From: Paragorgia papillata
Taxonomy: Eukaryota; Cnidaria; Anthozoa; Scleralcyonacea; Coralliidae
Reading direction: 5' to 3'
Length of the DNA: 64,000 nucleotides
Assembly (NCBI GenBank): GCA_035771165.1
Contig: JAWNZC010000421.1
Span: 1,031,001 to 1,095,000 of the forward strand
Shown in pieces: positions 32,801 to 44,800 of this stretch. The notes under the pieces were generated by a model. That model had not been told where the DNA came from. It searched no databases and saw nothing but the letters and a program-made list of their open reading frames with translations. The position numbers and the translations under genes were made by a program. Positions within the stretch are counted from its first letter, which is position 1; every line of letters begins with the position of its first letter.

Positions 32801-35800
32801 CTTTTGAGTTAGGTTCAAAAACAGTTAAAATAAAGTCGTCTTTTAGACCTTCTGAGAAAAAGGAGAAGGCTGTATTTGGGCTAAAAAATATTTTTTTCTG
32901 ATTTTTTAAAAAAAATCGGGGAAAAAAAAAAAAAAGTAAAGGGGGTTTAGCCTTTACTTTTTGACCGATTTTGGTCATTTTTGAAACTTTTGAGTTAGGT
33001 TCAAAAACGATTAAATAAAGTCGTTTTAGACCTTTTGTGAAAAGGAGAAGGCTGTATTTGGGCTAAAAAATATTTTTTCTGATTTTTTATAAAAAATCGG
33101 GGGAAAAAAAAAAAAGTAAAGGGGTTAGCCTTTACTTTTTGACCGATTTTGGTCATTTTTGAAACTTTTGAGTTAGGTTCAAAAAACAGTTAAATAAAGT
33201 CGTCTTAGACCTTCTGAGAAAAGGAGAAGGCTGTATTTGGGACTACAAAAATATTTTTTCTGATTTTTTAAAAAAATCGGGAAAAAAAAAGTAAAGGGTT
33301 AGCTTTTACTTTTTGACGATTTTGGTCATTTTTGAAACTTTTGAGTTAGGTTAAACGATAGTTTATTGCTGTTCAACGACTTTGTGACGAATTGGGATTA
33401 AATAAATTATTTGGAAAAATCTTTTTAGTTAGTTCTAAAATCGGGAAAGCTTGTAGTAAATTAGACTTTTTGCGAGATTTTTGCGATGTTTATGCCCGTT
33501 TCGGTTAAATAAATGTTTTAGAAGTGACTGAAAAAAAATTATTCGCTGAGAAAAGGAGAATCTATAAGTTTTTTAAAGAAATCGCGGGAAAAAAAAAAAG
33601 TAAAGGGGTTAGCCTTTACTTTTTGACCGATTTTGGTCATTTTTGAAACTTTTGAGTTAGGGTCAAAAACGGTTAAATAAAGTCGTTTTAGATCTTCTGT
33701 GAAATGGAGAAGGCTGTATTTGGGCTAAAAATATTTTTTCTGATTTTTTAAAAAAAATCGGGAAAAAAAAAAAGTAAAGGGGTTAGCCTTTACTTTTTGA
33801 CCGATTTTGGTCATTTTTGAAACTTTTGAGTTAGGGTCAAAAACGGTTAAATAAAGTCGTTTTAGACCTTCTGTGAAAAGGAGAAGGCTGTATTTGGGCT
33901 AAAAATATTTTTTCTGATTTTTTAAAAAAAATCGGGAAAAAAAAAAGTAAAGGGGTTAGCCTTTACTTTTTGACCGATTTTGGTCATTTTGGAAACTTTT
34001 GAGTTAGGTTCAAAAACGGTTAAATAAAGTCGTTTTAGACCTTCTGTGAAAAGGAGAAGGCTGTATTTGGGCTAAAAATATTTTTTCTGATTTTTTTAAA
34101 AAAAATCGGGAAAAAAAAAAGTAAAGGGGTTAGCCTTTACTTTTTGACCGATTTTGGTCATTTTTGAAACTTTTGAGTTAGGTTCAAAAACGGTTAAATA
34201 AAGTCGTTTTAGACCTTCTGTGAAAAGGAGAAGGCTGTATTTGGGCTAAAAATATTTTTTCTGATTTTTTTAAAAAAAATCGGGAAAAAAAAAAGTAAAG
34301 GGGTTAGCCTTTACTTTTTGACCGATTTTGGTCATTTATTGAAACTTTTGAGTTAGGTTAAAAAAACGGTTAAATAAAGTCGTTTTTACCTTCTGTGAAA
34401 AGGAGAAGGCTGTATTTGGGCTAAAAATATTTTTTTCTGATTTTTTAAAAAAAATCGGGAAAAAAAAAAAGTAAAGGGGTTAGCCTTTACTTTTTGACCG
34501 ATTTTGGTCATTTTTGAAACTTTTGAGTTAGGTTCAAAAACGGTTAAATAAAGTCGTTTTAGACCTTCTGTGAAAAGGAGAAGGCTGTATTTGGGCTAAA
34601 AATATTTTTTCTGATTTTTTAAAAAAAATCGTGGAAAAAAAAAAGTAAAGGGGTTAGCCTTTACTTTTTGACCGATTTTGGTCATTTTTGAAACTTTTGA
34701 GTTAGGTTCAAAAACGGTTAAATAAAGTCGTTTTAGACCTTCTGTGAAAAGGAGAAGGCTGTATTTGGGCTAAAAATATTTTTTCTGATTTTTTAAAAAA
34801 AATCGGGGAAAAAAAAAAGTAAAGGGGTTAGCCTTTACTTTTTGACCGATTTTGGTCATTTTTGAAACTTTTGAGTTAGGTTCAAAAACGGTTAAATAAA
34901 GTCGTTTTAGACCTTCTGTGAAAAGGAGAAGGCTGTATTTGGGCTAAAAATATTTTTCTGATTTTTTAAAAAAAATCGGGAAAAAAAAAAGTAAAGGGGT
35001 TAGCCTTTACTTTTTGACCGATTTTGGTCATTTTTGAAACTTTTGAGTTAGGGTCAAAAACGGTTAAATAAAGTCGTTTTAGACCTTCTGTGAAAAGGAG
35101 AAGGCTGTATTTGGGCTAAAAATTTTTTTTCTGATTTTTTAAAAAAAAATCGGGAAAAAAAAAAAGTAAAGGCTTTTTGACCGATTTTGGTCATTTTTGA
35201 AACTTTTGAGTTAGGGTCAAAAACGGTTAAATAAAATCGTTTTAGATCTTTGTGAAAAGGAGAAGGCTGTATTTGGGCTAAAAATATTTTTTCTGATTTT
35301 TTAAAAAAAATCGGGAAAAAAAAAGTAAAGGGGTTAGCCTTTACTTTTTGACCGATTTTGGTCATTTTTGAAACTTTTGAGTTAGGGTCAAAAACGGTTA
35401 AATAAACTCGTTTTAGATCTTCTGTGAAATGGAGAAGGCTGTATTTGGGCTAAAAATATTTTTTCTGATTTTTTAAAAAAAATCGGGAAAAAAAAAAGTA
35501 AAGGGGTTAGCCTTTACTTTTTGACCGATTTTGGTCATTTTTGAAACTTTTGAGTTAGGTTCAAAAAACGGTTAAATAAAGTCGTTTTAGACCTTCTGTG
35601 AAAAGGAGAAGGCTGTATTTGGGCTAAAAATATTTTTTCTGATTTTTTAAAAAAAATCGTGGAAAAAAAAAAGTAAAGGGGTTAGCCTTTACTTTTTGAC
35701 CGATTTTGGTCATTTTTGAAACTTTTGAGTTAGGGTCAAAAACGGTTAAATAAAGTCGTTTTAGATCTTCTGTGAAAAGGAGAAGGCTGTATTTGGGCTA

Positions 35801-38800
35801 AAAATATTTTTTCTGATTTTTTAAAAAAAATCGGGAAAAAAAAAAGTAAAGGGGTTAGCCTTTACTTTTTGACCGATTTTGGTCATTTTTGAAACTTTTT
35901 GAGTTAGGGTCAAAAACGGTTAAATAAACTCGTTTTAGACCTTCTGTGAAATGGAGAAGGCTGTATTTGGGCTAAAAATATTTTTCTGATTTTTTAAAAA
36001 AAATCGGGAAAAACAAAGTAAAAAAAACTAATACTTTTTGACCGATTTTGGTCATTTTTGAAACTTTTGAGTTAGGGTCAAAAACGGTTAAATAAAGTCG
36101 TTTTAGACCTTCTGTGAAAAGGAGAAGGCTGTATTTGGGCTAAAAATATTTTTTCTGATTTTTTAAAAAAAATCGGGAAAAAAAAAAGTAAAGGGGTTAG
36201 CCTTTACTTTTTGACCGATTTTGGTCATTTTGGAAACTTTTGAGTTAGGTTCAAAAACGGTTAAATAAAGTCGTTTTAGACCTTTTGTGAAAAGGAGAAG
36301 GCTGTATTTGGGCTAAAAATATTTTTTCTGATTTTTTAAAAAAAATCGGGGAAAAAAAAGTAAAGGGGTTAGCCTTTACTTTTTGACCGATTTTGGTCAT
36401 TTTGGAAACTTTTGAGTTAGGTTCAAAAACGGTTAAATAAAGTCGTTTTAGACCTTCTGTCAAAAGGAGAAGGCTGTATTTGGGCTAAAAATATTTTTTC
36501 TGATTTTTTTAAAAAAATCGGGAAAAAAAAAAAGTAAAGGGGTTAGCCTTTACTTTTTGACCGATTTTGGTCATTTTTGAAACTTTTGAGTTAGGTTCAA
36601 AAACGGTTAAATAAAGTCGTTTTAGACCTTCTGTGAAAAGGAGAAGGCTGTATTTGGGCTAAAAATATTTTTTCTGATTTTAAAAAAAATCGGGAAAAAA
36701 AAAGTAAAGGGCTTTTTGACCGATTTTGGTCATTTTTGAAACTTTTGAGTTAGGGTCAAAACGGTTAAATAAACTCGTTTTAGACCTTCTGTGAAAAGGA
36801 GAAGGCTGTATTTGGGCTAAAAATATTTTTTCTGATTTTTTAAAAAAAAAATCGGGAAAAAAAAACTAAAGGGGTGTTAGCCTTTTACTTTTTGACCGAT
36901 TTTGGTCATTTTTGAAACTTTTGAGTTAGGGTCAAAAACGGTTAAATAAAGTCGTTTATAGACCTTCTGTGAAAAGGAGAAGGCTGTATTTGGGCTAAAA
37001 ATATTTTTTCTGATTTTTTAAAAAAAATCGGGAAAAAAAAAAGTAAAGGGGTTAGCCTTTACTTTTTGACCGATTTTGGTCATTTTTGAAACTTTTGAGT
37101 TAGGTTCAAAAACGGTTAAATAAAGTCGTTTTAGACCTTCTGTGAAAAGGAGAAGGCTGTATTTGGGCTAAAAATATTTTTTCTGATTTTTAAAAAAAAA
37201 TCGGGAAAAAAAAAAGTAAAGGGGTTAGCCTTTACTTTTTGACCGATTTTGGTCATTTTTGAAACTTTTGAGTTAGGTTCAAAAACGGTTAAATAAAGTC
37301 GTTTTAGACCTTCTGTGAAAAGGAGAAGGCTGTATTTGGGCTAAAAATATTTTTTCTGATTTTTTAAAAAAAAATCGGGGAAAAAAAAAAGTAAAGGGGT
37401 TAGCCTTTACTTTTTCGACCGATTTTGGTCATTTTTGAAACTTTTGAGTTAGGGTCAAAAACGGTTAAATAAAGTCGTTTTAGACCTTCTGTGAAAAGGA
37501 GAAGGCTGTATTTGGGCAAAAAATATTTTTTCTGATTATTTAAAAAAAAATCGGGAAAAAAAAAAAGTAAAGGGGTTAGCCTTTACTTTTGACCGATTTT
37601 GGTCATTTTTGAAACTTTTGAGTTAGGGTTCAAAAACGGTTAAATAAAGCGTTTTAGACCTTCTGTGAAAAGGAGATGGCTGTATTTGGGCTTAAAAATA
37701 TTTTTTCTGATTTTTTAAAAAAAATCGGGAAAAAAAAAGTAAAGGGGTTAGCCTTTACTTTTTGACCGATTTTGGTCATTTTTGAAACTTTTGAGTTAGG
37801 GTTCAAAAACGGTTAAATAAAGTCGTTTTAGATCTTCTGTGAAATGGAGAAGGCTGTATTTGGGCTAAAAATATTTTTTCTGATTTTTTAAAAAAAAATC
37901 GGGGAAAAAAAAAAGTAAAGGGGTGTTAGCCTTTACTTTTTGACCGATTATGGTCATTTTTGAAACTTTTGAGTTAGGGTTCAAAAACGATTAAATAAAG
38001 TCGTTTTAGACCTTCTTGTGAAAAGGAGAAGGCTGTAATTGGGCTAAAAATATTTTTTCGGATTTTTTAAAAAAAATCGGGGAAAAAAAAAGTAAAGGGG
38101 TTAGCCTTTACTTTTTGACCGATTTGGTCATTTTTGAAACTTTTGAGTTAGGTTCCAAAACGGTTAAATAAAGTCGTATTAGACCTTCTGAGAAAAGGAG
38201 AAGGCTGTTTTTGGGCTAAAAATATTTTTTTCTGATTTTTTAAAAAAATCGGGAAAAAAAAAAGTAAAGGGGTTAGCCTTTACTTTTTGACCGCTTTTGG
38301 TCATTTTTGAAACTTTTGAGTTAGGGTCCAAAAACGGTTAAATAAAGTCGTTTTAGACCTTCTGTGAAAATGAGAAGGCTGTATTTGGGCTAAAAATATT
38401 TTTTCTGATTTTTAAAAAAAAATCGGGAAAAAAATAAAGTAAAGGCTTTTTTGATCGATTTTGGTCATTTTTGAAACTTTTGAGTTTGGGTCAAAAACGG
38501 TTAAATAAACTCGTTTTAGATCTTCTGTGAAATGGAGAAGGCTGTATTTGGGCTAAAAATATTTTTTCTGATTTTTTAAAAAAAATCGGGAAAAAAAAAA
38601 GTAAAGGGGTTTAGCCTTTACTTTTTGACCGATTTTGGTCATTTTTGAAACTTTTGAGTTAGGTCCAAAAACGGTTTAAATAAACTCGTTTTAGATCTTC
38701 TGTGCAATGGAGAAGGCTGTATTTGGGCTAAAAATATTTTTTCTGATTTTTTAAAAAAAATCGGGAAAAAAAAAGTAAAGGGGTTGTTAGCCTTTACTTT

Positions 38801-41800
38801 TTGACCGATTTTGGTCATTTTTGAAACTTTTGAGTTAGGTTCAAAAACGATTAAATAAAGTCGTTTTAGACCTTTTGTGAAAAGGAGAAGGCTGTATTTG
38901 GGCTAAAAATATTTTTTCTGAATTTTTAAAAAAAATCGGGAAAAAAAAAGTAAAGGGGTTAGCCTTTACTTTTTGTCCGATTTTGGTCATTTTTGAAACT
39001 TTTGAGTTAGGGTTCAAAAACGGTTAAATAAACTCGTTTTAGACCTTCTGTGAAAAGGAGAAGGCTGTATTTGGGCTAAAAATATTTTTTCTGATTTTTT
39101 AAAAAAAAATCGGGAAAAAAAAAACTAAAGGGGTGTTAGCCTTTACTTTTTGACCGATTTTGGTCATTTTTGAAACTTTTGAGTTAGGGTCAAAAACGGT
39201 TAAATAAAGTCGTTTTAGACCTTCTGTGAAAAGGAGAAGGCTGTATTTGGGCTAAAAATATTTTTTCTGATTTTTTAAAAAAAATCGGGAAAAAAAAAAG
39301 TAAAGGGGTTGTTAGCCTTTACTTTTTGACCGATTTTGGTCATTTTTGAAACTTTTGAGTTAGGTTCAAAAACAGTTAAATAAAGTCGTCTTAGACCTTC
39401 TGAGAAAAGGAGAAGGCTGTATTTGGGCTAAAAATATTTTTTCTGATTTTTTAAAAAAAATCGGGAAAAAAAAAAGTAAAGGGGTTAGCCTTTTCTTTTT
39501 GACCGATTTTGGTCATTTTTGAAACTTTTGAGTTAGGTTCAAAAACGGTTAAATAAAGTCGTTTTAGACCTTCTGTGAAAAGGAGAAGGCTGTATTTGGG
39601 CTAAAAATATTTTTTCTGATTTTTTAAAAAAAATCGGGAAAAAAAAAAGTAAAGGGGTTAGCCTTTACTTTTTGAACGATTTTGGTCATTTTTGAAACTT
39701 TTGAGTTAGGGTTCAAAAACGGTTTAAATAAAAGTCGTTTTAGACCATCTGTGAAAAGGAGAAGGCTGTATTTGGGCTAAAAATATTTTTTTTGATTTTA
39801 AAAAAAATCGGGAAAAAAAAAAGTAAAGGCTTTTTGACCGATTTTGGTCATTTTTGAAACTTTTGAGTTTGGGTCAAAAACGGTTAAATAAACTCGTTTT
39901 AGATCTTCTGTGAAAAGGAGAAGGCTGTATTTGGGCTAAAAAAATTTTTTCTGATTTTTTAAAAAAAATCGGGAAAAAAAAAGTAAAGGGGTTAGCCTTT
40001 ACTTTTTTGACCGTTTTTGGTCATTTTTGAAACTTTTGTGTTAGGGTCAAAAACGGTTAAATAAAACTCGTTTTAGATCTTCTGTGAAATGGAGAAGGCT
40101 GTATTTGGGCTAAAAATATTTTTTCTGATTTTTTAAAAAAAATCAGGAAAAAAAACCGATTTTGGTCATTTTTGAAACTTTTGAGTTAGGTTCAAAAACG
40201 GTTAAATAAAGTCGTTTTAGACCTTCTGTGAAAAGGAGAAGGCTGTATTTGGGCTAAAAATATTTTTTCTGATTTTTTAAAAAAAATCGGGAAAAAAAAA
40301 AGTAAAGGGGTTGTTAGCCTTTACTTTTTGACCGATTTTGGTCATTTTTGAAACTTTTGAGTTAGGTTCAAAAACAGTTAAATAAAGTCGTCTTAGACCT
40401 TCTGAGAAAAGGAGAAGGCTGTATTTGGGCTAAAAATATTTTTTCTGATTTTTTAAAAAAAATCGGGAAAAAAAAAAGTAAAGGGGTTGTTAGCCTTTAC
40501 TTTTTGACCGATTTTGGTCATTTTTGAAACTTTTGAGTTAGGTTCAAAAACAGTTAAATAAAGTCGTCTTAGACCTTCTGAGAAAAGGAGAAGGCTGTAT
40601 TTGGGCTAAAAATATTTTTTCTGATTTTTAAAAAAAAATCGGCGAAAAAAAAAAGTAAAGGGGTTAGCTTTTCCTTTTTGACCGATTTTGGTCATTTTTG
40701 AAACTTTTGAGTTAGGTTCAAAAACGGTTAAATAAAGTCGTTTTAGACCTTCTGAAAAGGAGAAGGCTGTATTTGGGCTAAAAATATTTTTTTCTGATTT
40801 TTTAAAAAAAATCGGGAAAAAAAAAGTAAAGGGGTTAGCCTTTACTTTTTGACCGATTTTGGTCATTTTTGAAACTTTTGATGTTAGGGTCAAAAACGGT
40901 TAAATAAAGTAGTTTTAGACCTTCTGTGAAAAGGAGAAGGCTGTATTTGGGCTAAAAATATTTTTTCTGATTTTTTAAAAAAAAATCGGGAAAAAAAAAA
41001 GTAAAGGCTTTTTGACCGATTTTGGTCATTTTTTGAAACTTTTGAGTTTGGGTCAAAAAACGGTTAAATAAACTCGTTTTAGATCTTCTGTGAAATGGAG
41101 AAGGCTGTATTTGGGCTAAAAATATTTTTTCTGATTTTTTAAAAAAAATCGGGAAAAAAAAAAGTAAAGGGGTTAGCCTTTACTTTTTGACCGATTTTGG
41201 TCATTTTTGAAACTTTTGAGTTAGGGTCAAAAACGGTTAAATAAACTCGTTTTAGACCTTCTGTGAAAAGGAGAAGGCTGTATTTGGGCTAAAAATATTT
41301 TTTCTGATTTTTTAAAAAAAATCGGGAAAAAACCCCCGATTTTGGTCATTTTTGAAACTTTTGAGTTAGGTTCAAAAACGGTTAAATAAAGTCGTTTTAG
41401 ACCTTCTGTGAAAAGGAGAAGGCTGTATTTGGGCTAAAAATATTTTTTCTGATTTTTTAAAAAAAATCGGGAAAAAAAAAAGTAAAGGGGTTGTTAGCCT
41501 TTACTTTTTGACCGATTTTGGTCATTTTTGAAACTTTTGAGTTAGGTTCAAAAACAGTTAAATAAAGTCGTCTTAGACCTTCTGAGAAAAGGAGAAGGCT
41601 GTATTTGGGCTAAAAATATTTTTTCTGATTTTTTAAAAAAAATCGGGAAAAAAAAAAGTAAAGGGTTGTTAGCCTTTACTTTTTGACCGATTTTGGTCAT
41701 TTTTGAAACTTTTGAGTTAGGTTCAAAAACGGTTAAATAAAGTCGTTTTAGACCTTCTGAGAAAAGGAGAAGGCTGTATTTGGGCTAAAAATATTTTTTC

Positions 41801-44800
41801 TGATTTTTTAAAAAAAATCGGGAAAAAAAAAAGTAAAGGGGTTAGCCTTTACTTTTTGACCGATTTTGGTCATTTTTGAAACTTTTGAGTTAGGGTCAAA
41901 AACGGTTAAATAAAGTCGTTTTAGACCTTCTGTGAAAAGGAGAAGGCTGTATTTGGGCTAAAAATATTTTTTCTGATTTTTAAAAAAAAATCGGGAAAAA
42001 AAAAAAGTAAAGGCTTTTTGACCGATTTTGGTCATTTTTGAAACTTTTGAGTTTGGGTCAAAAACGGTTAAATAAACTCGTTTTAGATCTTCTGTGAAAT
42101 GGAGAAGGCTGTATTTGGGCTAAAAATATTTTTTCTGATTTTTTAAAAAAAATCGGGAAAAAAAAAGTAAAGGGGTTAGCCTTTACTTTTTGACCGATTT
42201 TGGTCATTTTTGAAACTTTTGAGTTAGGGTCAAAAACGGTTAAATAAACTCGTTTTAGATCTTCTGTGAAATGGAGAAGGCTGTATTTGGGCTAAAAATA
42301 TTTTTTCTGATTTTTTAAAAAAAATCGGGAAAAAAACCCCGATTTTGGTCATTTTTGAAACTTTTGAGTTAGGTTCAAAAACGGTTAAATAAAGTCGTTT
42401 TAGACCTTCTGTGAAAAGGAGAAGGCTGTATTTGGGCTAAAAATATTTTTTCTGATTTTTTAAAAAAAATCGTGGAAAAAAAAAAGTAAAGGGGTTAGCC
42501 TTTACTTTTTGACCGATTTTGGTCATTTTTGAAACTTTTGAGTTAGGTTCAAAAACGGTTAAATAAAGTCGTTTTAGACCTTCTGTGAAAAGGAGAAGGC
42601 TGTATTTGGGCTAAAAATATTTTTTCTGATTTTTTAAAAAAAATCGGGGAAAAAAAAAGTAAAGGGGTAAGTTAGCCTTTACTTTTTGACCGATTTTGGT
42701 CATTTTTGAAACTTTTGAGTTAGTTTCAAAAACGGTTAAATAAAGTCGTTTTAGACCTTTTGTTAAAAGGAGAAGGCTGTATTTGGGCTAAAAATATTTT
42801 TTCTGATTTTTTAAAAAAAATCGGGAAAAAAAAAAGTAAAGGGGTTAGCTTTTACTTTTTGACCGATTTTGGTCATTTTTGAAACTTTTGAGTTAGGTTC
42901 AAAAACGGTTAAATAAAGTCGTTTTAGACCTTCTGAGAAAAGGAGAAGGCTGTATTTGGGCTAAAAATATTTTTTTCTGATTTTTTAAAAAAATCCGTGA
43001 AAAAAAAAAGTAAAGGGGTTAGCCTTTACTTTTTGACCGATTTTGGTCATTTTTGAAACTTTTGAGTTAGGGTCAAAAACGGTTAAATAAAGTCGTTTTA
43101 GACCTTCTGTGAAAAGGAGAAGGCTGTATTTGGGCTAAAAATATTTTTTCTGATTTTTAAAAAAAAATCGGGAAAAAAAAAAAGTAAAGGCTTTTTGACC
43201 GATTTTGGTCATTTTTGAAACTTTTGAGTTTGGGTCAAAAACGGTTAAATAAACTCGTTTTAGATCTTCTGTGAAATGGAGAAGGCTGTATTTGGGCTAA
43301 AAATATTTTTTCTGATTTTTTAAAAAAAATCGGGAAAAAAAAAGTAAAGGGGTTAGCCTTTACTTTTTGACCGATTTTGGTCATTTTTGAAACTTTTGAG
43401 TTAGGGTCAAAAACGGTCAAATAAACTCGTTTTAGATCTTCTGTGAAATGGAGAAGGCTGTATTTGGGCTAAAAATATTTTTTCTGATTTTTTAAAAAAA
43501 ATCGGGAAAAAACCCCCGATTTTGGTCATTTTTGAAACTTTTGAGTTAGGTTCAAAAACGGTTAAATAAAGTCGTTTTAGACCTTCTATGAAAAGGAGAA
43601 GGCTGTATTTGGGCTAAAAATATTTTTTCTGATTTTTTAAAAAAAATCGTGGAAAAAAAAAAGTAAAGGGGTTAGCCTTTACTTTTTGACCGATTTTGGT
43701 CATTTTTGAAACTTTTGAGTTAGGGTCAAAAACGGTTAAATAAACTCGTTTTAGACCTTCTGTGAAAAGGAGAAGGCTGTATTTGGGCTAAAAATATTTT
43801 TTCTGATTTTTTAAAAAAAATCGGGAAAAAAAAAACTAAAGGGGTGTTAGCCTTTACTTTTTGACCGATTTTGGTCATTTTTGAAACTTTTGAGTTAGGT
43901 CCAAAAACAGTTAAATAAAGTCGTTTTAGACCTTCTGAGAAAAGGAGAAGGCTTGATATTTGGGCTAAAAATATTTTTTCTGATTTTTTAAAAAAAATCG
44001 GGGGAAAAAAAGTAAAGGGGTTAGCCTTTACTTTTTGACCGATTTTGGTCATTTTGGAAACTTTTGAGTTAGGTTCAAAAACGGTTAAATAAAGTCGTTT
44101 TAGACCTTCTGTGAAAAGGAGAAGGCTGTATTTGGGCTAAAAATATTTTTTCTGATTTTTTAAAAAAAATCGGGAAAAAAAAAAGTAAAGGGGTTAGCCT
44201 TTACTTTTTGACCGATTTTGGTCATTTTTGAAACTTTTGAGTTAGGGTCAAAAACGGTTAAATAAAGTCGTTTTAGACCTTCTGTGAAAAGGAGAAGGCT
44301 GTATTTGGGCTAAAAATATTTTTTCTGATTTTTTAAAAAAAATCGGGAAAAAAAAAAAGTAAAGGGGTTAGCCTTTACTTTTTGACCGATTTTGGTCATT
44401 TTTGAAACTTTTGAGTTTAGGGTCAAAAACGGTTAAATTAAACTCGTTTTAGATCTTCTGTGAAAAGGAGAAGGCTGATATTTTGGGCTAAAAATATTTT
44501 TTCTGATTTTTTAAAAAAAAATCGGGAAAAAAAAAAGTAAAGGGGCCTTTACTTTTTGACCGATTTTGGTCATTTTTGAAACTTTTGAGTTAGGTTCAAA
44601 AACGGTTAAATAAAGTCGTTTTAGACCTTCTGTGAAAAGGAGAAGGCTGTATTTGGGCTAAAAATATTTTTTCTGATTTTTTTAAAAAAAATCGTGGAAA
44701 AAAAAAGTAAAGGGGTTAGCCTTTACTTTTTGACCGATTTTGGTCATTTTTGAAACTTTTGAGTTAGGGTCAAAAACGGTTAAATAAAGTCGTTTTAGAT

